From: Roseibacillus persicicus
GTDB lineage: Bacteria; Verrucomicrobiota; Verrucomicrobiia; Verrucomicrobiales; Akkermansiaceae
Assembly (NCBI RefSeq): GCF_014651675.1
Contig: NZ_BMXI01000016.1
Span: 1-64,000, forward strand
Reading direction: 5' to 3'
DNA: 64,000 bases
The translations under genes and the position numbers were made by a program. Positions within the stretch are counted from its first letter, which is position 1. Each line of letters starts with the position of its first letter. Of the stretch, positions 11,001 to 19,494 are shown in pieces. The notes beneath the pieces were generated by a model. That model was given only the letters and a program-made list of their open reading frames with translations, searched no databases and was not told the origin of the DNA.

Positions 11001-13180
11001 CCATCGAAACCATCTTTCCCATCAGTGCTTCCCAGAATTCCACCATCACCACCATTCCGGCCATCTCCTCCTTCGGTGACCGAACCATCACCCCCAGCTC
11101 CGCCCATTCCACCAGCTCCCCCGCCACCACCAAGACCTCCCCCGGGTCCGGGCAGCACTCCATCAGCAGAGGCATCGATGACGGCTCCCTCAGGAATCAC
11201 AAGGTCACGCGCCGCCACCAGGGAGATGGGATAATCACCTTTGCAAATCACCCTATCGTTGGGCTGAAGAATCAAATCCTGCCCGAAAATGAAGTGCATG
11301 ATCCCTCCACGAAGCGCGACCTCATAGGGCATGTCATCACGGAAGACCCCTTCTTCATCGGTGAAAATGCCATCGCCATCTGCATCAACCGAAAAGGTTC
11401 TCGCAGTGGAATCGATCTCAATGGTGGGGCGCACTCCTTTGAAGAAAGCAAAACTGAAGACGTCTTCAAAGCCCGTCACGTCTTGCACGAAATTGCCGTT
11501 CACATCATAGGTGGTGATCAGCCAGCTCTCCGATGCTTGGTGCCATGCAGCGGAAACTTGATTATCAATATTATTAATGCCTCCCCCCTCATTACTCAAT
11601 AGCAAGGTACCCGTCTCAAAGGTGTGCTTGATCGTCTTTGCGGCGTCTTGGTAAATCTCCAACTGCCAAACTGCGGAAGCCCCGGAACCAGACTTGCTCA
11701 CCGTGTAGTGTCCGCCTTGGACCTCCGATGTCCCTCCGCCCTCTACCCGGCCCAATGCTTCCAGATTTCTAGTCCCTACTGCATTGATAGGGAGATAGAC
11801 GAACGAGATCGGACGACGAGTATACACTCCCGCATTATCCCTGGGATCCATCACGAAAACATCGAATCCTCCATCCGACCGATCTTGGGAAAGCGCGAAG
11901 TCTCCGAGATTCGCGGCAGCGTTCACGAGCAATACTCCTTCCGAAGACGAAAAATCGCCCAAGCTCGTCAGGTCCACTCGACTCACTCCGCCCCCGAGAT
12001 CTTGAAACTCTTGTCCGAGAAAAATCCCTCCCGCCGCAGACCGGATTTGCAGTGGTCCTTCGTCGGTTTCAGCAGAAGTCACCGCGCCCAACCAGTCGGA
12101 ATATGGAAACCACCCAAAGGAAACATCGAGATTGGCTTCACCTCGCTCCACGTTGTGAGTAGCAATAAAGTAGCGATCCGGAAAAAGGTAAGAAGCCGTG
12201 CCAGCCTCCGAAACAGCCGTCTGACTTGTAATGCGAGAGCTGGAAGCCGCGACCGAACTCACTAAAACACCTTCCGCAACATCATCCTTGGAGGGAAAAT
12301 TGAGAAAGTAATCAGCTCGTCCACTTTCACCATAACCAATCTGCACCCCCGCACTCGAAACCGAACTCAAGGAGAGAGAGATGGAAGAAGAGTGATTCGA
12401 ACTCGCATCTAATTCCTCCACCAAAAGAGTCCCCACCGCAGGAGAAAGGGCCGGAGCCGAATTCTGCGAGGGTCCTTCCTGATACAAAGCCGCCAACTCG
12501 ACCGCCGAAAGCGCCTCATCATAAATTCTCGCCTCTTCGATGAAGCCCTCAAAAAAGCGATTGCTCCCATCTGTATGCCTCTGTCCAAAGTGCGCGAAAC
12601 TTGTTCCGCCAGCATAATCCTGCCGCGTGCCCTGCGTCGCACCACTGGTGCTATAAAGAGCCCCCTCGCGGTAGATTGTGATCTCATTTCCGGGACCGTA
12701 AACAATCGCCACCATCACCGTTTCCGGCGAAGTCACACTCTCAGCAGCACCCCCGTTGTTGGATACTGAACGCAGAAAACTATTACTGCCATTCATCCAC
12801 TGAGAGGTCGCTCTTTCGCCAAAAACAATCCCATCGAAAGGGTCGGTCGCAGCCGTTCCTCCAACCACAGTTAGAACCCCGCCTCCTCCCTGCCCCAAGT
12901 CATCAACTCCTGCCCAAACAACCAAAGTGCGCTCAGACAAATCGCCGGAAAGCGGAGCTTTCGTGACCGCAAAATCGTCACTCCCATCCAGATAGAGCCG
13001 ACCGTCATAAAGTGCTCCTCCCCCGTTGAATTCCAGATCGGCTCCTCCAACCGAATCCGTCCCGTCCTCAAAAGTCCAGCGGTGAACCTCGTCAGCGTGC
13101 GAAGAGTTGGAACAGAGTAAGACTAAAGCAAAGCTTCCGATCAGACCTACCTTTTGAAAATGGCGCGAGTACGTTGTCAT
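5006..13180 (-). CDS. Giant secreted LamG / glycine-rich / coiled-coil protein
   Basis: A 2724-residue exported protein with a signal peptide at about residues 1-29 (ending SSHA). Residues 30-235 form a LamG/concanavalin A-like jelly roll (WTFEDGTDSVGG to EARIYDEALSAVELAALYQ). About 240-660 is beta-rich with no family I can name. About 673-1000 is an extreme glycine-rich stretch of GG-x units. About 1000-1790 is again beta-rich, and about 1790-2050 is a charged heptad-like coiled coil (LEARLLERAEDLQEEEDR). The last 100 residues (WQLQWSADLTNEGW ... RFYRVVAVE) match a C-terminal module common on Verrucomicrobia secreted proteins. Likely a surface adhesin or matrix protein; the function is not shown. 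No catalytic motif was seen. Confidence 0.85.
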   Translation of the reverse strand: MTTYSRHFQKVGLIGSFALVLLCSNSSHADEVHRWTFEDGTDSVGGADLEFNGGGALYDGRLYLDGSDDFAVTKAPLSGDLSERTLVVWAGVDDLGQGGGGVLTVVGGTAATDPFDGIVFGERATSQWMNGSNSFLRSVSNNGGAAESVTSPETVMVAIVYGPGNEITIYREGALYSTSGATQGTRQDYAGGTSFAHFGQRHTDGSNRFFEGFIEEARIYDEALSAVELAALYQEGPSQNSAPALSPAVGTLLVEELDASSNHSSSISLSLSSVSSAGVQIGYGESGRADYFLNFPSKDDVAEGVLVSSVAASSSRITSQTAVSEAGTASYLFPDRYFIATHNVERGEANLDVSFGWFPYSDWLGAVTSAETDEGPLQIRSAAGGIFLGQEFQDLGGGVSRVDLTSLGDFSSSEGVLLVNAAANLGDFALSQDRSDGGFDVFVMDPRDNAGVYTRRPISFVYLPINAVGTRNLEALGRVEGGGTSEVQGGHYTVSKSGSGASAVWQLEIYQDAAKTIKHTFETGTLLLSNEGGGINNIDNQVSAAWHQASESWLITTYDVNGNFVQDVTGFEDVFSFAFFKGVRPTIEIDSTARTFSVDADGDGIFTDEEGVFRDDMPYEVALRGGIMHFIFGQDLILQPNDRVICKGDYPISLVAARDLVIPEGAVIDASADGVLPGPGGGLGGGGGAGGMGGAGGDGSVTEGGDGRNGGDGGILGSTDGKDGFDGNDGKLAISNGGAQNGGWGEWGSEGGAGLPGFGASGGGGSSDTLVYGRGERALFSSSAHGPGGNGGNGGDYNFVAAGANGSNGGGGSTLDGGVGAAGGDGPRGGRGRGGRNLGSGLLISGGAGGSGGRGGAGGGGGAAGGAGGGGGGGGGEAFRNTGNGESGGAGGDGGKGGDGGAGAIGTAGGQGGGGGGAVALTAYRYLVAKGTFVATGGEGGASEAPTAIHMGASGVDGENGIGGINPSRGAGGDGGDGGDGGRGGAGGDGGNGGEGGGGSGGTFKFEGHRIDTDGAVLIVTGGTSLDTEGRIIFSESGPNELFGYDFGSKFEDFGGLSGANPHLDVLTETPYLASLRGGAEVGGLLNGFNAGDFSAVVSGAPGDAVLAVMRSATFAGESYPGYDWIFLINLTANQLQSPVLGAGDSGWFSSLIDGGLATKEAFGGAGSSIHPYLEAHGVYATLIPSEVSFVAWGFENGQIFLEESADLELGILEVEYLTTPGFTVATVIPDAVEEDFISPGYPESGDRLLFTSTGELEVNIVPAEAVAAGARWQVDSQGGVYQSGELVPNVPLGVHELSFPTVPGWLPPRGSRVDVVPGGITTTVTVTFDEAASATIGAIPPQTVGESQVLGMTFAPGTSLELVSGAPEGALFITGSGWFYYEPSIEDRSPFEVRFSYGGESQVVMISPEPDLSNELEILALQPQPESLPDPAGANYNQIHKAKGEALMNLNSESTNTRIVTMSGKEILFRQTEDGLDEGRFFEAVGYYQQDDGSGNLSWVGPTAIEELRIYAETVTFESALHVPGTKVTIYAKTVNFPTEQGQLITTPLADSPGSRLDAGDVTIHALAIEGVPSDHPRFVLNGGDSTNGSGGAAGMLKTPFEGMALFAKLLGGNGASEGATVPVVLSECEDRISEEFRGYSWLHPIAVRSALAYAKDLYFLGFLTEAESEFLAYKRYLSQLGDFSHLPDDANYPDEVGCPVDPSLDFFPDTLDARLEFAELEADVDRHLARLSDKLDYYGNPAGWVPLLSLETNFLLTDAFIDNAIEALYVSYWINRSSDFIEEQTAALSEAEAQLTAENGLLNAQMDFLLGQNRTGETSGEIYELQLEESELNDLIERQTERLQELEARLLERAEDLQEEEDRKEAWKKTARTLGAVMQVVPVGQPALAAAGGGLDLVSRVDEQDSLETILDGASIVGSYQVADLRKSAKDLEESVEAPSLQSTTKQEAYNAQANDLEQKLGYLDQGYDDGNAETSDDYLGVKELQLFLGTYEAPADEIAAMLEQVKATDPQFVSMVDSISELMRRKEAFAARLLSAQNQVREIPALVMKNAIAIERLDRSATDFQGVLDPQALSVVREMERRAKDRLRKQFYLLAKAYEYRLVESYRQGSGAAFDAVDVFEKVEAIIQAPQDLVTFTNSNGNLESVVPTATAAPHIINADGFRALASIFRDELSKISTRIVDNYDTSEFEQNCDPLVFDERELEMLNGSLGQVTVNLEKSGKLDVGKEMQRIRSLVLDNVSFSLTLDGQPTTAAAIGLTAGSKVEIQVVHSGRSVITREGQRYLFNHYTSGSETENPIRWKFTVDLTEDNLPVANVSSFDLSYASESLLTTFLGDDGDLSIQRFSRPGAAADLVVKVLTPEPEWSGAPVGDVGVVIESLNLCAGIDFYESTGTEETEIRVQDPDGNPLDILPRFRFDLANGQAPNEEWGRRDGIGSITRSFTPGSFEIRPQEFYGDVLTAGDAQPNGFRFSHWISQTGGRIRQQGESYLNAFGQNAIYNNALGDYLAGSSTNGDEASRTLLVDNNQNKRFIAVYEYVGDTDPAEVQSIALDLSESNGVVTTYVVNFDEAVAGVRAEDFMAVDEIGVLEILSTTRIGNSWKVKVNGVPTSFGLVDDDSILDAAGNSLAGFGLGNGDFTYDGVTTVGSQTVTLALTGFDENGAPELQLIGAGDSSWQLQWSADLTNEGWTDLEVMTLVDGSATTTDSTANEETKRFYRVVAVE

Positions 13181-13337
13181 GTGATGTTGAAGAGGGTTGT
13201 TATCTCTTCATTAGGTTCCTGAACGTAATCCTTACAAAAAATCGCCTCATGGCTCGATATTTTTTCCCAACACCAATTTGGGAGACCGTCAGAAGAAGCC
13301 AAGCGGGCGTTCTTGATATGAGTTTGCCGAGGGGTTG

Positions 13338-13397
13338 GTGGAGTGGACGTCTCGTCTACTCATCGGGTTTGACGGGTGGACGAGACGTCCACCCCAC
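13338..13397. repeat. Intergenic palindrome with 20-bp arms
   Basis: The arms at 13338-13357 and 13378-13397 are inverted copies that match at 18 of 20 positions. They share the core GTGGACGTCTCGTC, and the gap is 20 nt. The high GC and perfect core suggest a REP/BIME-like repeat or a stable RNA hairpin. Only one copy was noticed in the window. Confidence 0.6.
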
Positions 13398-13477
13398 TCG
13401 CGCAAAGACTTCGCGAAAGCCATTCTCTTCTCTTCTTTTTCAGACGACCTCAAGAAGCGTCCTCCCAGACATCAGAA

Positions 13478-13503
13478 AGCCGAAGCCCTCACGGACTTCG
13501 GCT
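13478..13503 (-). terminator. Terminator hairpin of glnS
   Basis: The stem AGCCGAAG/CTTCGGCT encloses a 10-nt loop. On the minus strand it is followed by a short T-rich run (TTTCT). It lies about 70 bp past the glnS stop codon. Confidence 0.6.
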
Positions 13504-13575
13504 ATTTAAAAGATGAAAAAAGAAGATTTCTCGAATCGAGATGGAAGCGAGTGAGGCCACTCGCAGTGAGGCGCT

Positions 13576-15246
13576 TCACTTCCCGCCACCCCAAGAATCA
13601 CGAAGAGCCACCGTGCGATTGAAGACCAGCTTCTCACCCGCCACATACTCCTCGCTATCCGCAACGAAGTAACCCACGCGCTCGAACTGGCAGCGTTCTC
13701 CGGGCTCCATGTCCGCCAAAGCCGCTTCGACCTGCACGCCAGTCACGACCTCCAGCGAGTTCGGATTGAGCACACTCTTGAAGCCATCCTCAGCCGCATC
13801 AGGATTTTCTGCCGTGAACAAGCGGTCATAGAGGCGGACTTCCGCTTCCTGCGCATGCGCCGCGCTGACCCAGTGAATAGCCGCCTTGCAGACAACTCCC
13901 TCCGGAGCATTTTGCCCAATGGTGCCTTCGAGGTATTCGCAATGAACCTCGGTGACCTCCCCGGCCTCGTTCAACTCGTGGCCCACATGCTTGATGATGT
14001 AGCCGCCGCGCAGCCGGACCGCGCCGTCGGGCTTGAGACGGTGATACTTTTTGTGAGGCTCCAGTTCGAAGTCCGCGCGCTCGATCCAGAGCTCGCGCCC
14101 CAGGGCCACATCGCGCTCTCCCGCACTTTCATCCTCCGGATTGTTCGGCACCTTAACCGTCTCGCTCCGATCGGCATCGTAGTTCACGAGCACCACCTTC
14201 AAGGGATCCATCACCACCATGCGACGATTCACTTCCTTGTTCAAAATCTTGCGCGTCTCGAATTCCAACAACGCGATATCAGTGACTCCCACTTGTTTGG
14301 TGATGCCGGTGATCTCGCAGACTTCCCGAATCGCCTGCGCCGGAATCCCCCGACGGCGAGCGCCGCTGATGGTGGGCATGCGCGGATCGTCCCAACCGTC
14401 CACAATCCCCTCGTTCACCAACTCGATGAACTTGCGCTTGCTCATCACGGTGTAGGTAAAGTTGAGGCGCGAGAACTCGATCTGACGTGGCTGGGCAGGT
14501 ACTGGGCAATTCTCCACCACCCAGTTGTAGAGCGGACGATGGTCTTCGAACTCCAGGGTGCAAAGCGAATGGGTGATGTGCTCCTTGGCATCCTCCAAGG
14601 GATGGGCGAAGTCATACATCGGATAGATCTTCCACTTGTCGCCCGTGTTGTGGTGCGGCGCGTTCATCACGCGATAAAGAACAGGGTCCCGCATATTCAT
14701 GTTGGGCGCGGCCATATCGATTTTCGCTCGCAGAACCGCCGTCCCATCGGCGAACTTGCCCTCGCGCATATCGGCAAAGAGAGCGAGATTTTCCTCCACC
14801 GACCGCTCGCGAAAGGGAGAGGGCATGCCCGGCTCGGTCACCGAACCCCGATTGGTGCGCATTTGCTCGAGAGTCTGCTCATCGACATAAGCTTTCCCCT
14901 CTTTGATCAAGTGAACTGCGCAATCATAGAAGAACTCGAAGTAGTCGCTGGCAAAGTAAAGATGCTCGCCCCACTCAAAGCCCAGCCAAGCCACATCGCG
15001 CTTGATGCTTTCCACGTATTCACTCTCCTCTTTGGCCGGGTTGGTATCATCGAAACGGAGATGGCACCGCGCTCCACTCGCCGCATTCTCCTGCGCCAAG
15101 CCGAAGTTGAGACAGATCGCCCGGGCGTGTCCGAGGTGTAAGTAGCCATTCGGCTCCGGAGGAAAACGCGTGATGGTGGTCTCGTGCTTTCCCGAAGCCA
15201 AATCCTCCGCGATGATGTCTCTGATGAAATCCCGTTTCTTGCTCAT
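13576..15246 (-). CDS. glnS: Glutaminyl-tRNA synthetase
   Basis: A 556-residue class I aminoacyl-tRNA synthetase that charges tRNA-Gln. The HIGH-type motif is at residues 37-40 inside PPEPNGYLHLGHAR. The KMSKS-type motif is VMSKR at 267-271. The C-terminal half carries the two anticodon-binding beta-barrels. FPPEPNGYLH and RFDDTNPAKEE are typical of GlnRS rather than GluRS, so the organism makes Gln-tRNA directly. I chose the ATG at 15246 (MSKKRDFIRDII). An in-frame ATG at 15351 would add 35 residues that resemble no synthetase and run into the repeat region. Confidence 0.95.
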   Translation of the reverse strand: MSKKRDFIRDIIAEDLASGKHETTITRFPPEPNGYLHLGHARAICLNFGLAQENAASGARCHLRFDDTNPAKEESEYVESIKRDVAWLGFEWGEHLYFASDYFEFFYDCAVHLIKEGKAYVDEQTLEQMRTNRGSVTEPGMPSPFRERSVEENLALFADMREGKFADGTAVLRAKIDMAAPNMNMRDPVLYRVMNAPHHNTGDKWKIYPMYDFAHPLEDAKEHITHSLCTLEFEDHRPLYNWVVENCPVPAQPRQIEFSRLNFTYTVMSKRKFIELVNEGIVDGWDDPRMPTISGARRRGIPAQAIREVCEITGITKQVGVTDIALLEFETRKILNKEVNRRMVVMDPLKVVLVNYDADRSETVKVPNNPEDESAGERDVALGRELWIERADFELEPHKKYHRLKPDGAVRLRGGYIIKHVGHELNEAGEVTEVHCEYLEGTIGQNAPEGVVCKAAIHWVSAAHAQEAEVRLYDRLFTAENPDAAEDGFKSVLNPNSLEVVTGVQVEAALADMEPGERCQFERVGYFVADSEEYVAGEKLVFNRTVALRDSWGGGK

Positions 15247-15349
15247 TGAAATTGCGGCCCTGTCATCACCTCGACAGCCGAGTTCTGCAACCCCAGAGAG
15301 GACAATGGCGTTCTTTTTCGAAGTTGGGGGCGTTGGGAGCACAATTTTC

Positions 15350-15564
15350 AACCGCAGATTGACGCAGATGAACGCAGATTGGACGGATTGATTCAGGACC
15401 AGGATGGATAGGATAGATAGGATTCAAATTATGATTCTTTTCTTAAAAATGAGAGCAGCAGTCATAAAATCCAATCCATCCAATCTATCTTGGTCCAAAA
15501 AGAACCCAGATCACCTTTAACAGTATCACGTCAAATCTGCGTTCATCTGCGTCAATCTGCGGTT
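15350..15564. repeat. Outer inverted-repeat element, GCAGAT family
   Basis: The arms at 15350-15381 and 15533-15564 are inverted copies that match at 31 of 32 positions. Each arm is built from the unit GCAGAT(T/G)GAC or GCAGATGAAC repeated with a 10-nt period. The left arm is identical over 31 nt to the left arm of the element between nuoG and nuoH (17934-17964), so the two are copies of one family. The interior holds another inverted repeat and no gene. Confidence 0.85.
15396..15496. repeat. Inner inverted-repeat element, GGAT family
   Basis: The arms at 15396-15424 and 15468-15496 are inverted copies that match at 24 of 29 positions. The arm contains GGATGGATAGGATAGATA, a GGAT unit with about a 9-nt period. 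It is nested inside the GCAGAT-family element, so this element probably inserted into the other. Confidence 0.75.
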
Positions 15565-15632
15565 CCTCAAAGAAATCCCCCTTCCACCAAAGAGCCCCCC
15601 CCACCTCTCCCACCCCAATTAGAAACCAAAAA

Positions 15633-15661
15633 AATCCAATCCATCCTATCCATCCTGGTCC
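15633..15661. repeat. Solitary right arm of the GGAT-family repeat
   Basis: This 29-bp stretch, in inverted orientation, matches the inner left arm at 15396-15424 at 27 of 29 positions, better than that arm's nearer partner does. It may be the original partner, with the block between being a later insertion or rearrangement. Confidence 0.65.
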
Positions 15662-15745
15662 AAAAAAACTCCCCCTCCCAAAAATCACCCCAACAGCACA
15701 TTCCACATTGAAAGCCCGTCCATCTTCTCCAGACTCCCGCCGCTG

Positions 15746-16021
15746 ATGATTGCTCGACAGACTATTTTCGAAGGCCGGGTGCAGGGAGTGGGCTTTCGCT
15801 ACACCTGCAAAGAATTGGCAAAAGGCTATGACCTCACCGGCAGCGTGGAAAACCTGCCCGAGGGCACGGTGAAGCTGGTTTTGCAGGGAGAAGAAGAGGA
15901 AATCGAAGAGTATCTTCAGGACCTCAGCGAAGAATCCGCCCTCTCCCACCACATCAAGGGCCAGATGACCACGCCCATCGAGGTCGACGACTCGCTGAAG
16001 GGCTTTGTGATTTCCAAGTAG
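15746..16021 (+). CDS. acyP: Acylphosphatase
   Basis: A 91-residue acylphosphatase that hydrolyses carboxyl-phosphate bonds in small acyl phosphates. The signature GRVQGVGFR spans residues 10-18, with the phosphate-binding Arg at R18. The catalytic Asn is N36 in GSVENLPEGTV. The length is the family's usual one. It lies upstream of nuoG but is separated by a 157-bp promoter-like gap, so it is probably not part of the nuo operon. Confidence 0.95.
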   Translation: MIARQTIFEGRVQGVGFRYTCKELAKGYDLTGSVENLPEGTVKLVLQGEEEEIEEYLQDLSEESALSHHIKGQMTTPIEVDDSLKGFVISK

Positions 16022-16106
16022 CCCCTGCCCACCTTAAGGAGCAGTTTCCCAGTCGGAACCGACCCAAATCTTGCTGCCCAATCCCTTATCGCGCCCTCCT
16101 GAAACC

Positions 16107-16132
16107 GACTTTGTGAAAAATTTCACAAAGTC
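16107..16132. promoter_or_regulatory. Perfect dyad with CRP-type core upstream of nuoG
   Basis: The 26-bp palindrome has 12-bp perfect arms (GACTTTGTGAAA/TTTCACAAAGTC) separated by AA. Its core is TGTGA-N6-TCACA, the arrangement bound by CRP-type regulators. It ends 46 bp before the nuoG start codon. No T-run follows, so a terminator for acyP is less likely than an operator. The binding protein is not known from this window. Confidence 0.6.
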
Positions 16133-16178
16133 CGCTTGCCCCTGATTCGTTGGGTGCTCATAGTCCCGCCGTATTTCG

Positions 16179-17927
<1,749 letters not shown>

Positions 17928-17932
17928 TTACT

Positions 17933-18115
17933 CAACCGCAGATTGACGCAGATGAACGCAGATTCCGAGTTATTGAGACAGACGATGAAAAGTCTTTTCC
18001 ATTGCTCCCAATTCAGTCACAGCGCACCCAGCGTCATCCACTTTCCTTTTCCTTCACTGATTCAACAAATCACACCAAACCAAAATCTGCGCAAATCTGC
18101 GTTCATCTGCGGTTA
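17933..18115. repeat. Gene-free GCAGAT-family element in the nuoG-nuoH gap
   Basis: The arms at 17933-17965 and 18083-18115 are inverted copies with 7 mismatches in 33. The left arm shares 31 identical nt with the element at 15350. Each arm repeats GCAGAT with a 10-nt period. The 117-bp interior has no convincing open frame. The element starts 6 nt after the nuoG stop and ends 16 nt before the nuoH start, filling the intercistronic gap. Confidence 0.85.
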
Positions 18116-18131
18116 AAAACTCTCTCCAATC

Positions 18132-19460
18132 ATGGAACTCGACCTCGCTTTTCTCATCGCCACCGTCATCAAGATGGGGCTCTACTTCACGATCGTGCTG
18201 ACCTTCGTGGCCTACGCCGTTTACGCTGAGCGCCGCTTTTCAGCCATCATTCAGGACCGGGTGGGACCGAACCGGACCATGATTCCGACTTCGATTCTGG
18301 GTTTCAAAAACGACATCAAGCTTCCCCTCGGCGGACTGACCCAGCCCATCGCGGACGGACTCAAGTTCATTCTGAAAGAGGACTTCACCCCCGCGCACGT
18401 CCGGAAGCACTTCTTCTGGTTGGCACCCTGCATGACGATGGTTCCGTCCCTCATCACCATCGCGGTCATCCCCTTTTCCAGCCCAATCGCAATCGAAGGA
18501 CGCGACGTTCCTCTTTCCATGGCTATCGCCGACCTCAATGTCGGCCCCCTCTTCATCTTTGCCATCTCCTCTCTCGCCGTCTACGGTATCGCGATTGCGG
18601 GTTGGGCCTCCAACTCGAAGTTCCCCTTCCTCGGCGGCATTCGTGCTTCCGCCCAAATGATTTCCTACGAAATCGCCCTTGGTCTCTCCATCATCCCCGT
18701 TTTACTGGTCTTCGGCGAACTCAACTTGGGTCGCATTGTGCAGGAGCAATCAGTCAATGGCTGGCTGATTCTTCCCCTCTGGAACGAGGGCGGACACATC
18801 CTGAGCGGTGGTTTCTGGGATGCGGGTGGCTTGCAGCAGTGGATCCTCTGGCTCCCCATGATGCTGGCCTTCATCATCTTCACCATTTCCATCTTCGCGG
18901 AAACCAACCGCACTCCCTTCGACTTGGCCGAATGTGAAACCGAGCTCGTGGGTGGTTATCACACCGAATACTCTTCCATGAAGTTCGCCCTCTTCTTCCT
19001 GGGTGAATACGCCGCAATGGTCATCGGCTCCGCTCTCATCGTGACCATGTTCCTGGGTGGCTGGTCCTTGCCTTTCGGTTGGTCCAATGCCGAATGGTTG
19101 GCTTCCGGCGGCATCATTGCGACCTTCATCCACCTCGGCTGCTTCCTTACCAAGGTCATCGGCTTCATCCTCTTCTTCATCCTCGTGCGCTGGTCCATCC
19201 CGCGTTTCCGCTACGACCAGTTGATGAAGCTCGGTTGGGTCATCTTCTTCGAGCTCGCCCTCATCAACATCGTCCTCACCGCGCTCATCATCGCCAAACC
19301 TGCCCTCGATAAAGAAGGCCCTATCGCTTTCTGGGCCGCTCTCGCTGCTCTCGCCGCCTTCTCGGCCTTCGTCTTCTACCTCGCCAAAACGATCGACAAC
19401 CAAGTCGGCCCCGGCAAGCGCGTCGCGCCCGTCAAAGCCAAGCCCGCCCCCGTCAACTAG
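18132..19460 (+). CDS. nuoH: NADH-quinone oxidoreductase subunit H
   Basis: A 442-residue membrane subunit of complex I at the junction with the peripheral arm, helping to form the quinone site. The family signature ERRFSAIIQDRVGPNR is at about residues 33-48, and FAETNRTPFDLAECETELV supplies the conserved acidic loop at about 255-275. Roughly eight to nine hydrophobic helices are visible. A Lys/Pro-rich tail follows the last helix. nuoI begins 34 bp later. Confidence 0.95.
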   Translation: MELDLAFLIATVIKMGLYFTIVLTFVAYAVYAERRFSAIIQDRVGPNRTMIPTSILGFKNDIKLPLGGLTQPIADGLKFILKEDFTPAHVRKHFFWLAPCMTMVPSLITIAVIPFSSPIAIEGRDVPLSMAIADLNVGPLFIFAISSLAVYGIAIAGWASNSKFPFLGGIRASAQMISYEIALGLSIIPVLLVFGELNLGRIVQEQSVNGWLILPLWNEGGHILSGGFWDAGGLQQWILWLPMMLAFIIFTISIFAETNRTPFDLAECETELVGGYHTEYSSMKFALFFLGEYAAMVIGSALIVTMFLGGWSLPFGWSNAEWLASGGIIATFIHLGCFLTKVIGFILFFILVRWSIPRFRYDQLMKLGWVIFFELALINIVLTALIIAKPALDKEGPIAFWAALAALAAFSAFVFYLAKTIDNQVGPGKRVAPVKAKPAPVN

Positions 19461-19494
19461 GACCGTCCTTTCCAATTTCTAGCCCATTCCTTCC

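Larger units (their letters stand above)
13181..13575. other. Intergenic region between the giant gene and glnS
   Basis: This 395-bp stretch contains the palindrome at 13338-13397 and the hairpin at 13478-13503. It should also contain the promoter of the giant gene, which reads away from it, but I cannot identify one with confidence. No gene is apparent. Confidence 0.6.
15247..15745. other. Repeat-filled intergenic region between glnS and acyP
   Basis: About 500 bp with no gene. It holds a nested pair of inverted repeats and a third related half-site (listed separately). The rest is C-rich and T-poor on the plus strand. The promoters of glnS and acyP must lie here, but I cannot point to them. 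Confidence 0.7.

Noticed and set aside
13855-15141. 428-residue plus-strand frame opposite glnS
   Set aside because: It is the complement of the glnS gene and shows no recognisable family, signal peptide or start signal.
15485-15952. 155-residue minus-strand frame opposite acyP and the repeats
   Set aside because: It runs through the repeat arms and the acylphosphatase gene and has no coding signature; hydrophobic runs come from the complement of repeats.
16107-16132. Terminator for acyP
   Set aside because: The dyad is AT-rich, has no following T-run and lies just before nuoG. An operator fits better.
17934-18116. CRISPR array or direct-repeat array from the GCAGAT units
   Set aside because: Units are 10 nt apart with no spacers of CRISPR size, no cas genes are present, and the arms are inverted rather than direct.
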